Shown: positions 8,214-16,256 of the stretch, piece by piece
How positions within the stretch are numbered: the first letter of the stretch is position 1
Layout: each line of letters begins with the position of its first letter
Source: Gemmatimonadota bacterium
Lineage (GTDB): Bacteria; Gemmatimonadota; Gemmatimonadetes; Longimicrobiales; Gaopeijiaceae
Length of the DNA: 60,800 nt
NCBI GenBank assembly: GCA_022822445.1
Contig: JAJEBR010000011.1
Location: 1-60,800 of the forward strand
Direction of reading: 5' to 3'
Position numbers and translations under genes: made by a program
Notes under the pieces: generated by a model
What the model saw: only the letters and a program-made list of their open reading frames with translations
Databases searched by the model: none
What the model was told of the DNA's origin: nothing

Positions 8214-9817
8214 TGAGGACTGCGCCGCCTCACTGGCTCAGCGCCCTGGTTCTGGCGGCCCTCGGCTCCGGCTGCGCCCGGCCGCCTGCGCCTCTTCCCA
8301 CGCCAGAGGACCTTCTGGTGATCGCGGCGGTAAACCGGCAAGGCACGCTGACCACGGTAGCCCGCTACGCAGACGGCGTCTGGGACCGTCCGCCCTGGGC
8401 CGGAGCCGTTGAAATGGAACGCCTGTCGGCCCTGCCCGGCGCGGACGGTTCCTGGAGCTGGCCCGACGGGCGCGCAACCTGGGACGGCCCGGGCCGGGAT
8501 CTGGACACGCTCGGACACCCGGGGCACGTGGTCGCGGCGGGCGTGCCGGACTCCTGGCACATCTATGGCGCGGAGCAACAGGACATGCAGCTTGAGACCT
8601 TCGCGGTGCGCCTCGCGAACAAAAGCTGCTACGGGATCGGATGGGTGGTCGACACCCAGGAGGGGGGACCGTTCGCCGCTGACCTCTTCCCCTATCGCGG
8701 CCTCTTCAACGCTGCGGGCGTGGCGCTCAGCCGCCCGCCGACGGCCGTGCTCTCGGCTGCCGACGTACCGGCGGCCGGGAGGATCCGGGAGGAGCTGGGG
8801 TTCGGCGACGGACAGGGTTCCCCGAGCCCGTCAGGAAGGCCGACGGAGATCGGGTTCGGCTGGCTGGGTTTCTTCCTCGTGGACGATGTCACGTTCGGAG
8901 TCCTGGACCGGACCAGCGGCGCTTCTGGTACGCAGTACGCGGTCATCGAGATCGACGGGGACGTCGGACGGATCCTAGCGGAAGTCCGCAACGAGCCCTG
9001 CTACGACCTCTTCAGGTCGCGGGAGGACCCCGTGGCCGGTTCCGAGGAGGAACCCGGCGCCAGGGCCGCCGCACCCTTCGCCCAACCCGGATCCTCGGAT
9101 TCACCGCCCGGAACGACAGACACCTTGACACCAGGCACGCTGTGGGTCGCGGTGGCCGACACCGGGGGCTCGCTGGCGCCCGTCGCCCGCTACGAAGACG
9201 GCGACTGGGAGGTGCCCCCCTGGGCCGCGGTGTTCGACCTCACCGAGATCGTCGCCGTCAGGTCGGGTGATGGAGTGTGGAGCTGGCCCGACCCGAGCAC
9301 GCTCCGGGATGACCCGGACCCGGAGGCGCTCGACAGGAGCGGCCTTGCCCCGGGGCTCATCGCGACCGGCGTGCCCGCGTCCTGGCTCGTCTTCCCGCAA
9401 GGGCTCGAGGAGCTTCCCGTGGCCACCGCCGCGTTGCGGATCGAGTCGACCCATTGCCTCAACCGGTGGGCGGTCGCAACGGACCGCAACCGGCTGCCGG
9501 GACCCGGGAGTTCGGGGATTCACCCCACCCTGTCGGGCGTCGCGCTCAGCCACAGGCCGTCGGCCGTGCTCTCCGAAAGCGACTTCCCGGACCTGGACCG
9601 GATCCGCGAGGAGCTGGGGTTCGTCGAGAGCACCGAAGGCAAGTTCATCCGCATCTTCGACTGGCTGGGCATCTTCCGCTTCGAGGACGATACCCTTGGA
9701 GACGTCACCTTCGGGGTGCTCCACGAACGCTACTACGAGGGTTCAGGGTTCAGCATCATTGTGATCGAGGGTGAGGGCGGGCGCGTCGTCGCCCGGGCCA
9801 GCGAGGGCGGCTGCTGA
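8213..9817 (+). CDS. Family B two-domain lipoprotein (uncharacterised)
   Basis: A 534-residue predicted lipoprotein: the signal segment ends in a lipobox ALGSGC with Cys21. The mature chain is an internal duplication: domain 1 about 30-265 and domain 2 about 300-534. Each domain has RY.DG.W..PPWA, then a SWSWPD or VWSWPD tryptophan motif, a GVP.SW block, a single mid-domain cysteine (SCYGIGW; HCLNRW), LS..P(S/T)AVLS, RIREELGF, a WLG.F block and a terminal EIDGD/VIEGEGG strand. The protein ends exactly in a cysteine (EGGC), which probably pairs with the mid-domain one. It is the fourth gene of the family A operon. Related single-domain copies lie at 14219 and 15025. The function is unknown; cell-envelope or surface location is inferred from the lipobox. 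Confidence 0.78.
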   Translation: MRTAPPHWLSALVLAALGSGCARPPAPLPTPEDLLVIAAVNRQGTLTTVARYADGVWDRPPWAGAVEMERLSALPGADGSWSWPDGRATWDGPGRDLDTLGHPGHVVAAGVPDSWHIYGAEQQDMQLETFAVRLANKSCYGIGWVVDTQEGGPFAADLFPYRGLFNAAGVALSRPPTAVLSAADVPAAGRIREELGFGDGQGSPSPSGRPTEIGFGWLGFFLVDDVTFGVLDRTSGASGTQYAVIEIDGDVGRILAEVRNEPCYDLFRSREDPVAGSEEEPGARAAAPFAQPGSSDSPPGTTDTLTPGTLWVAVADTGGSLAPVARYEDGDWEVPPWAAVFDLTEIVAVRSGDGVWSWPDPSTLRDDPDPEALDRSGLAPGLIATGVPASWLVFPQGLEELPVATAALRIESTHCLNRWAVATDRNRLPGPGSSGIHPTLSGVALSHRPSAVLSESDFPDLDRIREELGFVESTEGKFIRIFDWLGIFRFEDDTLGDVTFGVLHERYYEGSGFSIIVIEGEGGRVVARASEGGC

Positions 9818-9849
9818 CCCCCTCGGCACCCCTCGGTCGCTCCTGGCCC

Positions 9850-10917
9850 CTACCGCCACCCCTGATCCGCGGGCTCGTCCGGATCCGACCGCAGGAACCG
9901 GACCAGTGCCGCATGATAGCGCTCGGGGATCTCGAAGTGCGGGACGTGGCCGACCCCCGGGAAGAGGACCAGTTCCGCGTTGCGCAGCTGCTCGGCGACG
10001 TTGCGGGCCTGGCCAGCGAAGTCGCGGGTGAGGCGGTCGTCCGCGCCGCCGATCACCAGGGCCTTGACCTCGATGGTCGGCCATTCGTGCACCACCGGGT
10101 CCTCGAAGAGGATCCGCTGCTGGGATGCGCGCACCCGGGCCATGCGGGGCCAGTCGCCGCCCAGCGTGAGTCCGTACTGGTACATGACCCAGGGCAGGTA
10201 CTCGTCCCGCCAACCGTCGGGATAGTAGCGCCGGTGGCCCGCGAGGACGGACTGGTAGGAGGTCCGCTCAAGCACGGACCGGTAGGTTGCCTCCGGGTCG
10301 GACCATGGGCGTCCAGGCCGCGTATCGCTGAGGCCGATCTGGTTGGACATCACCACGTGCGTGACGACCTCCGGGTAGGTCGAGGTGAAGCGGGTCGCCA
10401 CCATCCCGCCCATCGAGTGCCCCAGAACAGCGACGCGCTCGAGGCCGAGTTCGTCGAGCAGCGCCTTCGTGTTGCGCGCCGGGATGTGCAGGTTGTAGTG
10501 GATGAGCGGTTTGGACGACCGGCCGTACCCGAGACGGTCCACCGCGATCACCCGGAAGCCGGCCCCGGTCAGCGCCTCGATCGTCGGCGCGAACGCCGCC
10601 GCGAAGAAGTTCATCCCGTGGAAGAGGACCACCGTCCGGCCGTTCGCCTCCCCCTCGGGCGCGACGTCCATGTACGCCATGCGGTGGTCCTGCCCCATCA
10701 GGCGCACGTCCAGGTAGCTGACGGGATGGGGATACGGGACGTTGGAATAGTCGATCGCCGTCGCCTCCCATCCCGCCGGCGGCGTGGAGGGCGGCTCCTC
10801 CTGGGCGGCGGCGTGCGCGGACGGGACGGCGAAGCTGAGGCATATGGCCGGGCCGAGCGCGACGGTGAAGAGAAACGGCCGGTGGAGCGCGGACGGGGTG
10901 GAATGCGAGAACATCAC
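9850..10917 (-). CDS. Secreted alpha/beta hydrolase
   Basis: A 355-residue alpha/beta-hydrolase-fold protein with an N-terminal export signal (hydrophobic residues ~14-35, cleavage near AHAAAQ). The nucleophile elbow is GHSMGG with Ser168. The acid is probably Asp293 or Asp294 in GGADDRLT, and the base His324 in GVGHVPHF. The oxyanion region is LFHGMNF near 98-104. This matches proline iminopeptidase/haloperoxidase-like hydrolases, but the substrate cannot be told. It is convergent with the family B gene on its left with a 32-bp gap. Its 5' side faces a repeat-rich spacer and it appears monocistronic. Confidence 0.85.
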   Translation of the reverse strand: MMFSHSTPSALHRPFLFTVALGPAICLSFAVPSAHAAAQEEPPSTPPAGWEATAIDYSNVPYPHPVSYLDVRLMGQDHRMAYMDVAPEGEANGRTVVLFHGMNFFAAAFAPTIEALTGAGFRVIAVDRLGYGRSSKPLIHYNLHIPARNTKALLDELGLERVAVLGHSMGGMVATRFTSTYPEVVTHVVMSNQIGLSDTRPGRPWSDPEATYRSVLERTSYQSVLAGHRRYYPDGWRDEYLPWVMYQYGLTLGGDWPRMARVRASQQRILFEDPVVHEWPTIEVKALVIGGADDRLTRDFAGQARNVAEQLRNAELVLFPGVGHVPHFEIPERYHAALVRFLRSDPDEPADQGWR

Positions 10918-10936
10918 GAAACGACCTTTCTGCTGG

Positions 10937-11069
10937 GGCCCGGCTACCGCGGGCCTGTCTGCGGGAGGGCCTGTCTGCGGTGGGGCCTGTCTGCGGTGGG
11001 CCCTGTCTGCGGAGAGGCCCGCCTACCGCAGGCCTGTCCGCTGCGGGCCCGCTTGCCGGAGGCCTTCCC
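10937..11069. repeat. Short degenerate GC-rich tandem repeat in a divergent spacer
   Basis: About seven imperfect 15-17-bp units built on GCCTGTCTGCGG with GAGG, TGGG or similar linkers. The first four are nearly identical; later ones change to GCCCGCCTACCGCAG and GCCTGTCCGCTGCGGG, which are partly complementary to the others and allow hairpins. The repeat fills the divergent spacer between the hydrolase (-) and the small membrane protein (+). It is not coding as far as I can see. Confidence 0.7.
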
Positions 11070-11157
11070 TCTGCCCGGTTTGCGTTGAACCCGTGGCTAC
11101 GCTACCTCTGGAACGTGCGCTTCGTCAATTTGGCACACGTCAACAAAGGACTGGTTC

Positions 11158-11391
11158 ATGCCCTTCAACCTTGGACCCCTTGAAATCCTGCTGGTACTGA
11201 TATCGCTCGGATTCGGGACTGCGGCCGTTCTGTTCGTCAGCAGACGCCTGCTCCGTGGTCCCAGGGACGCCGAACAGCTGGAAGATCTCAAGGACAAGGT
11301 GGAACTTCTGGAGTACCAGCTTGAAGAGCGCCAACGGCAGGAGCGGGAGCCGGTGGAGCAGCCAGGCCGGGAGCGGCTCCCGGGGGATTGA
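11158..11391 (+). CDS. Small membrane protein with coiled-coil tail
   Basis: A 77-residue protein with one hydrophobic segment (about 8-28, GPLEILLVLISLGFGTAAVL), a positively charged exit (RRLLRG) and a heptad-rich helix (about 38-64, LEDLKDKVELLEYQLEERQ) predicted to form a coiled coil on the cytoplasmic side. AAAGGA lies about ten bases before the ATG. It is a lone gene between a repeat spacer and the molybdenum hydroxylase pair. No specific family is recognised; phage-shock-like or structural small membrane proteins have a similar plan. The function is unknown. Confidence 0.6.
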   Translation: MPFNLGPLEILLVLISLGFGTAAVLFVSRRLLRGPRDAEQLEDLKDKVELLEYQLEERQRQEREPVEQPGRERLPGD

Positions 11392-11523
11392 GCCCCTGTC
11401 GCGCGGGCGCTCCGCGGGCAAGTCGCGGCGCCCCCCGTGTCCCATCCCTCCGATTGTCCACCCTCCCGGCACTGTCGTAATTTCGAGACGACCGACCGAA
11501 CTCCTCCAGCCGGGAGCCACCTC

Positions 11524-12003
11524 ATGCCAACCACCTTCACGCTCAACGGGAAGCCGGTCACCAGCGACGCTCCGGGCACTTCGATGCTCCTCTGGGTACT
11601 GCGCGAACGGCTCGGCCTGACCGGGACCCGGTTCGGCTGCGGGCTCGGCGAGTGCGGGGCGTGCACGGTCCACCTCGACGGAGAGGCGGTGCAGTCCTGC
11701 CGCCTGCGGCTGGCGAGGGTCGAGGGACGGGAGGTCACGACCATCGAGGGCCTCTCGCCGGACCGGTCCCACGCGCTGCAACGCGCCTGGATCGAAGAGG
11801 AGGTGCCGCAGTGCGGGTACTGCCAGTCGGGCCAGCTCATGCAAGCCGCGAGCCTGCTGGCGGCGAACCCGTCACCTACCCGCGACGAGATCGTGGAGCA
11901 CATGGACGGGATCCTCTGCCGCTGCGGAACCTACGGCCGGATCATCCGCGCGATCGAACGCGCCTCCGCCGCGAACACCGCGCCCGCAGGGAGAAGCCGA
12001 TGA
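11524..12003 (+). CDS. (2Fe-2S)-binding subunit of a molybdenum hydroxylase, IorA type
   Basis: The small electron-transfer subunit (159 residues) of a xanthine-oxidase-family enzyme, closest in plan to isoquinoline 1-oxidoreductase alpha. The plant-ferredoxin-type cluster ligands are Cys39, Cys44, Cys47 and Cys59 (FGCGLGECGACTVHLDG). The second cluster ligands are Cys97, Cys100, Cys132 and Cys134 (QCGYCQSGQ, LCRCGTYGRI). I chose the ATG at 11524 because the conserved chain begins there (MPTTFTLNGK). The stop overlaps the large-subunit start as ATGA, so the two are translated together. It has no export signal of its own and probably rides out with the Tat-tagged partner. Confidence 0.9.
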   Translation: MPTTFTLNGKPVTSDAPGTSMLLWVLRERLGLTGTRFGCGLGECGACTVHLDGEAVQSCRLRLARVEGREVTTIEGLSPDRSHALQRAWIEEEVPQCGYCQSGQLMQAASLLAANPSPTRDEIVEHMDGILCRCGTYGRIIRAIERASAANTAPAGRSR

Positions 12004-14198
12004 ACGCACACACGCAATCGCGGCGGAACTTCCTCAGGCAGGCTGGCGGCGGCCTGTCCTTCGCGCTGGTCTTCGGCCCGGCCGGCGTCGTCAACTATCG
12101 CCGGGGCTTGCCGGACGCCCTGGCGCCCACCGACTCCCCCGACACCTCCGCCGCGGAGCACGCCTTCGGCGCCTGGGTCCGGATCGCGACCGACGGCGAG
12201 GTCGTCATCTACAGCCCGGCGTCCGAGATGGGCCAGGGTTCGATGACCGCCCTGCCCGTCATGCTCGCCGAGGAGATGGACGCCGACTGGAGCCGGGTCC
12301 GGATCGAGCATTCGCCGGTCGAGCCTGCGGTGTACGGGCGCGGCTGGGGCGGGGGCGGACGCGGACGGGGCGGGTCGATGATGACGGCGGGCAGCATGGC
12401 GGTGCGCGGGTACTACATGAACCTGCGGCTGGCGGGCGCGCAGATCCGGCGCGTGCTGCTGGACAGCGTCGCGCGCGAGTGGGGCGTGCCGGTGGGCGAA
12501 CTGGCGACCGAGCCGGGCTTGGTGGTGCACGCCGGGAGCGGCCGCCGGATCTCCTACGGGGACATCGCCGCCTTCGCGCAGGTGCCGGACGAGCTGCCCG
12601 AGGTCGCCGAATCCGACCTCAAGTCGCCCGGAGACTTCCGCCTGATCGGCCACTCCGTGCCGCGCCACGACATCCCCGACAAGACGGACGGCAGCGCCGT
12701 CTACGCCCTGGACGTACAGGTGCCGGGGATGCTCTACGGCACGATCGTGCGCTCCCCGGTGCACGAGGCGGCCCCGGCGTCGTTCAACGAGGCCGAGGTG
12801 CGGGGGCGGCCGGGCGTGGTCGCGACGGTGACGCTGGACTACGGCGTCGGGGTGATCGCCGAGACGGTCGAGGACGCGTTCGCCGCGCGCGACGCGATGG
12901 AGATCCGGTGGGCCGGGGGCGCGCGCGCGGAAGGATTCGACAGCGTGGCGGCTCTGGCGGCGTACACCGGGATCGCGGACGGGCCCAGCCAGGGGCGGCC
13001 GATGTCGGAGAGCGGCGACGCGGCTGCGGCGATGGCCGGTGCGGCCAGGCGCTACGAGGCCGACTATTTCAACGACTACGTCTATCACGCGCAGATGGAG
13101 CCGCTCGGCGCGGTCGCCTCGGTGAACGCGACGGGCGACGGCGCGGAGGTCTGGGCCGGGACCCAGGCGCCCGACGCGGCCCGGGGAGCGATCGCGCGGG
13201 CGCTCGGCGTGCCGCTCGAGAGCGTGACCTTCCACCCGTGCTACCTGGGCGGAGGGCTCGGCCGCCGCACGATGTCCGACTACATCGTCGAGGCCGTGCA
13301 GCTTTCCGAGGCGGTCCGGCGACCCGTGAAGCTGATCTGGACCCGCGAGGACGACCTGCAGTACGGCGCCTTCCGGCCGATGTCGCTGCAGCGGCTGACC
13401 GCCGGGGTGGACGCTGCCGGCGATCTCACCGCCTGGACGCACACCGTGATCGGGGACGGCCGCGGCCTGCTCGCCTCGGGGATTTCGATCCCGTACTACG
13501 ACATCCCGAACCAGCGGATCGAGATGCGCACGGCCAGGCACGGGGTGCGCACAAAGCACTGGCGCGCGGTCGGGCACGGTCCCAACAAGTTCGCGATCGA
13601 GACGTTCATCGACGAAATCGCGCGCGGGGAGGGCGTCGACCCGGTCGAGCTGCGGCGGAGGCTCCTGCGGGGCACGCCGGGCGCCGTCGCGGTCCTCGAC
13701 GAGGTCGCCGGGATGGCCGACTGGGGCGGTGGCCCGCCGAGCGGACGCGCCCGGGGAGTCGCCTTCGCGGAACGGAGCGGGTCGCTCGCGGCCGGCGTGG
13801 CCGAGATCTCGGTGGACGAGGCGAGCGGCAGGATCCGCGTGCACCGTTTCTGGTGCGCCTGCGACGGCGGTACGATCGTGCAGCCCCACAATGCCCGCGC
13901 CCAGATCGAGGGCGGCATCGTCAACGGGCTCAGCACCGCGCTCACGGAGCGGCTCACCCTAGCGGACGGCCGCGTCGAGCAGTCCAACTTCCACGACTAC
14001 CGGATCCTGCGCATGTCCGAGACGCCCGAAATCGAAGTCCGCTTCATGCCGTCGAACCAGCCCCCGATGGGGCTCGGCGAACCGGGCGTGCCGGTGGCCG
14101 CCGGCGCGGTCGCGAACGCCTTCGCGGCGCTGACGGGGCGGCCGCTTCGTCACATGCCGTTCACGCCGGAGCGGGTGCTGAGGGTCATGGAGGGTTGA
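12000..14198 (+). CDS. Molybdopterin-binding large subunit of an aldehyde/isoquinoline oxidoreductase-type hydroxylase, IorB type
   Basis: The catalytic subunit (732 residues) of a molybdenum hydroxylase that would insert oxygen from water into an aldehyde or N-heterocycle; the substrate is unknown. The N-terminus carries a twin-arginine signal, SRRNFLRQ (Arg8-Arg9), with the following hydrophobic stretch, so the enzyme probably acts in the periplasm. Family landmarks include MEPLGAVASV, GGGLGRRTMSDY, GPNKFAIETFIDE and, near the end, GLGEPGVPVAAGA, whose glutamate corresponds to the catalytic Glu of xanthine oxidase. This two-subunit layout without a FAD subunit is typical of IorAB, where electrons often go to a cytochrome. 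No cytochrome gene is adjacent. Confidence 0.88.
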   Translation: MNAHTQSRRNFLRQAGGGLSFALVFGPAGVVNYRRGLPDALAPTDSPDTSAAEHAFGAWVRIATDGEVVIYSPASEMGQGSMTALPVMLAEEMDADWSRVRIEHSPVEPAVYGRGWGGGGRGRGGSMMTAGSMAVRGYYMNLRLAGAQIRRVLLDSVAREWGVPVGELATEPGLVVHAGSGRRISYGDIAAFAQVPDELPEVAESDLKSPGDFRLIGHSVPRHDIPDKTDGSAVYALDVQVPGMLYGTIVRSPVHEAAPASFNEAEVRGRPGVVATVTLDYGVGVIAETVEDAFAARDAMEIRWAGGARAEGFDSVAALAAYTGIADGPSQGRPMSESGDAAAAMAGAARRYEADYFNDYVYHAQMEPLGAVASVNATGDGAEVWAGTQAPDAARGAIARALGVPLESVTFHPCYLGGGLGRRTMSDYIVEAVQLSEAVRRPVKLIWTREDDLQYGAFRPMSLQRLTAGVDAAGDLTAWTHTVIGDGRGLLASGISIPYYDIPNQRIEMRTARHGVRTKHWRAVGHGPNKFAIETFIDEIARGEGVDPVELRRRLLRGTPGAVAVLDEVAGMADWGGGPPSGRARGVAFAERSGSLAAGVAEISVDEASGRIRVHRFWCACDGGTIVQPHNARAQIEGGIVNGLSTALTERLTLADGRVEQSNFHDYRILRMSETPEIEVRFMPSNQPPMGLGEPGVPVAAGAVANAFAALTGRPLRHMPFTPERVLRVMEG

Positions 14199-14218
14199 CG
14201 AGGACGGGAGGAAACGCC

Positions 14219-15031
14219 ATGTCGGGCCCCGCCATCACGGTTGTCGGAGTCGCCGCCGGAACGGCTCACCCCCGCCCCACCCCCCTCCTCCCCGTCTGCC
14301 TCCTCGCCCTCACCACCCTCGCCTGCACCGCCGACCAGCCACTCCCCACTCCCCCACCCGCCGACCCCCTCATCGTCGCCATCACCGACGTATCCGGTTT
14401 CCTCACCCCGATCGGGCGCTACGCCGACGGGATCTGGGACCTGCCGCCCTGGGCTGTCCCGTTCCGGCTGGAGAGCCTGGCGGCAGTGCCCGTCGGCGAT
14501 TCCTCCACCTGGCGGTGGCCCGACGGACGCCGGACGTGGCCCGAGCCGGGCCGGGCGGTGGACACGACCGGATTCCCCGCAAGCGCCGTCGCGGTCAACG
14601 TCCCCGACCGCTGGTACTTTCATTCCGAGCGAATCCAGGGGATGCCCCTCGGCACTGACGGACTCCGTCTCTGGCACCACCCGTGCGCGGTCGGCTGGCG
14701 GGTGCGCACGCAGGCCAGGCGGAGCAGGCAGGTTTTCCCCGACGTGGGCGACTACCGGACCGCCGGCGTGTCCCTCAGCCGCACCCCGACAGCCGTGCTC
14801 CCGGCGGAGGAATGGCCGGATGCCGAGCGGGTCGTGGCGGAGCTGGAACTACGCGACCCGGAGGCGACCCGGGATCCGGACTTCATCTGGCTCGGGGTCT
14901 TCCGGTTCGACGACATGACGATCGGTGTGCTGCACCGGCTCCGGGCCGGCCTCGGCGTCCAGCACGCGGTGATCGAACTTCACGGTGACCGACCCCGGAT
15001 GGTCGCCAGCGAAGAGAGGTCGATGTGCTGA
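14219..15031 (+). CDS. Family B single-domain lipoprotein, copy 2
   Basis: A 270-residue predicted lipoprotein with lipobox TTLAC (Cys36) and a proline/threonine-rich linker. It has one family B domain: RYADGIWDLPPWA, a tryptophan motif TWRWPDGRRTW (replacing WSWPD), VNVPDRWYF, mid-domain cysteine in HPCAVGWRV, LSRTPTAVLP, FIWLGVFRFDD and VIELHGD. The chain again ends in a cysteine (ERSMC). GGACGGGAGG lies just before the ATG at 14219, 20 bases after the hydroxylase stop, so it may be co-transcribed with iorAB. The function is unknown. Confidence 0.75.
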   Translation: MSGPAITVVGVAAGTAHPRPTPLLPVCLLALTTLACTADQPLPTPPPADPLIVAITDVSGFLTPIGRYADGIWDLPPWAVPFRLESLAAVPVGDSSTWRWPDGRRTWPEPGRAVDTTGFPASAVAVNVPDRWYFHSERIQGMPLGTDGLRLWHHPCAVGWRVRTQARRSRQVFPDVGDYRTAGVSLSRTPTAVLPAEEWPDAERVVAELELRDPEATRDPDFIWLGVFRFDDMTIGVLHRLRAGLGVQHAVIELHGDRPRMVASEERSMC

Positions 15032-15888
15032 GCCGGATCAGGGCCCCGGCAGCGCTGACGGTCGCGCTGGGCGTTTGCGCCGTCGCACCCGATTCCCCAT
15101 CGCCGACCGCGGTTGCCGGCTCTCCGGCCACCCAGGATCCGGAGGCGCTGTGGATCGCAATCGCCGACCGAGACGACAACGCGACGCTGGTGCCGATCGC
15201 GCGCTACCTGGACGGCTCCTGGGACAACGCTCCCTGGGCCAGCCTGGTCGCCCTGGAAGGAATCGAGGCCGTGCGCACCGGAGACGGAGTCTGGAGCTGG
15301 CCGGACGCCAGGCAGTACTGGGGTCATCCCGGCAGAGCGGCGGACACGCTGGGCTGGACCCCCGACATGATCGCCACCGGCGTCCCGACCTCCTGGTTCC
15401 TCTATTCCCGGAGCGAAGAGGGACTGCCCCTTTCGACTGCGGAGCTGGTCCTGGCGCAAGCCCACTGTCTGAACCGCTGGGCAATCCGGACGGACCGGGA
15501 CGTGCAGCCGACATCGGAGACCGGTCGCGGCACGGACCGGCCGGGGATCGCGTTCACGCGCACGCCGGCCGCGGTCCACACGGAAGACGAAATCCCCGGG
15601 CTCGACCGGATCCGGAGTACGCTCGGCTTTGCCGATGTCTCCGAAGGAAACAAGTTGGACAGGAGCTTCCACTGGCTGGGACTCTTCCGCTTCGATGGCG
15701 GCCGGGGAGACGCGGATGCGGCACCGGGGCCCACGGATGACGCAACGGGGCCCACGAGCGCCACGCCGGAGAGCATGACACTGGGCGTGTTGTGGGGCCG
15801 CTACTACGAGGGCGCCGAGTACATCCTCATCCGGATCGACGGGGACCGCAGCAGCGTGATCATCCGAACCTCGGAAGGGGGCTGCTGA
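15025..15888 (+). CDS. Family B single-domain lipoprotein, copy 3
   Basis: A 287-residue predicted lipoprotein with GTG start and lipobox ALGVC (Cys18). It is the most canonical single-domain copy: RYLDGSWDNAPWA, GVWSWPDARQYW, ATGVPTSWFLY, HCLNRWAIRTDRD, FTRTPAAVHT, FHWLGLFRFDG, an acidic/Pro/Thr insertion of about 20 residues, then LWGRYYEGAEYILIRIDGD and terminal EGGC. It is closer to domain 2 of the 8213 gene than to its neighbour. The start lies inside the end of the preceding gene (GTGCTGA, 7-base overlap), implying coupling. The function is unknown. Confidence 0.75.
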   Translation: MLSRIRAPAALTVALGVCAVAPDSPSPTAVAGSPATQDPEALWIAIADRDDNATLVPIARYLDGSWDNAPWASLVALEGIEAVRTGDGVWSWPDARQYWGHPGRAADTLGWTPDMIATGVPTSWFLYSRSEEGLPLSTAELVLAQAHCLNRWAIRTDRDVQPTSETGRGTDRPGIAFTRTPAAVHTEDEIPGLDRIRSTLGFADVSEGNKLDRSFHWLGLFRFDGGRGDADAAPGPTDDATGPTSATPESMTLGVLWGRYYEGAEYILIRIDGDRSSVIIRTSEGGC

Positions 15889-15945
15889 GCCGCCGTCCGC
15901 AAACCGGTGTCCGCTCCCGGCCGCGGGAACGTCAGGACATCCGAC

Positions 15946-15976
15946 TTGATCGCACTAGTCAGACTAGTCAGATTAT
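15946..15976 (+). promoter_or_regulatory. Promoter/operator of the first toxin-antitoxin pair
   Basis: TTGATC at 15946-15951 and GATTAT at 15971-15976 can serve as -35 and -10 boxes with a 19-bp spacer. The spacer consists of two direct copies of ACTAGTCAG (15954-15962 and 15963-15971), each containing the palindrome ACTAGT. The antitoxin ATG is only 4 bases past the -10 box, so the transcript may be leaderless. Repressor binding here would give the autoregulation usual for such modules. Confidence 0.55.
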
Positions 15977-15980
15977 CCTC

Positions 15981-16256
15981 ATGAGCCCGATCTACTCCAC
16001 CTACGAAGCCAAGGCCCGGTTTTCGGAGGTACTGCGCCTGGTTCGGGAGGGCACCACGGTCACCGTCACCTACCGGGGCGACCCCGTCGCGGAGATCCGC
16101 CCGATCGAAGCGAAGGCGGCCAGCATCGACGAGCACTTCGAGGCGCTGGAGAAACGGGGGATTGTGGTGCCTGCCGCGGATCCACGGAGTCCGCTCACAC
16201 GCGGGGAGCCGAACCCCGGCGGGCTCGCGAGGTTCCTCGCCGACAGAAACGAATGA
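15981..16256 (+). CDS. Antitoxin of the Phd/YefM family (pair 1)
   Basis: A 91-residue antitoxin. The N-terminal half is the Phd/YefM fold (STYEAKARFSEVLRLVREGTTVTVTYRGDPVAEIRPI), which dimerises and binds the operator. The C-terminal part (FEALEKRGIVVPA, GGLARFLADRNE) is the usual toxin-wrapping tail. I chose the ATG at 15981 because the family N-terminus starts there. The stop overlaps the toxin ATG as ATGA. Two direct ACTAGTCAG repeats lie immediately upstream. Confidence 0.85.
   Translation: MSPIYSTYEAKARFSEVLRLVREGTTVTVTYRGDPVAEIRPIEAKAASIDEHFEALEKRGIVVPAADPRSPLTRGEPNPGGLARFLADRNE

Noticed and set aside
11931-13889. 652-residue minus-strand open frame over the hydroxylase genes
   Set aside because: The plus strand carries full xanthine-oxidase-family motifs; the antisense reading is Arg/His-rich without domains.
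15917-15929. GC hairpin TCCCGGCCGCGGGA after the last family B gene as a terminator
   Set aside because: Five-base arms and no T-run; such hairpins are common by chance at this GC content.
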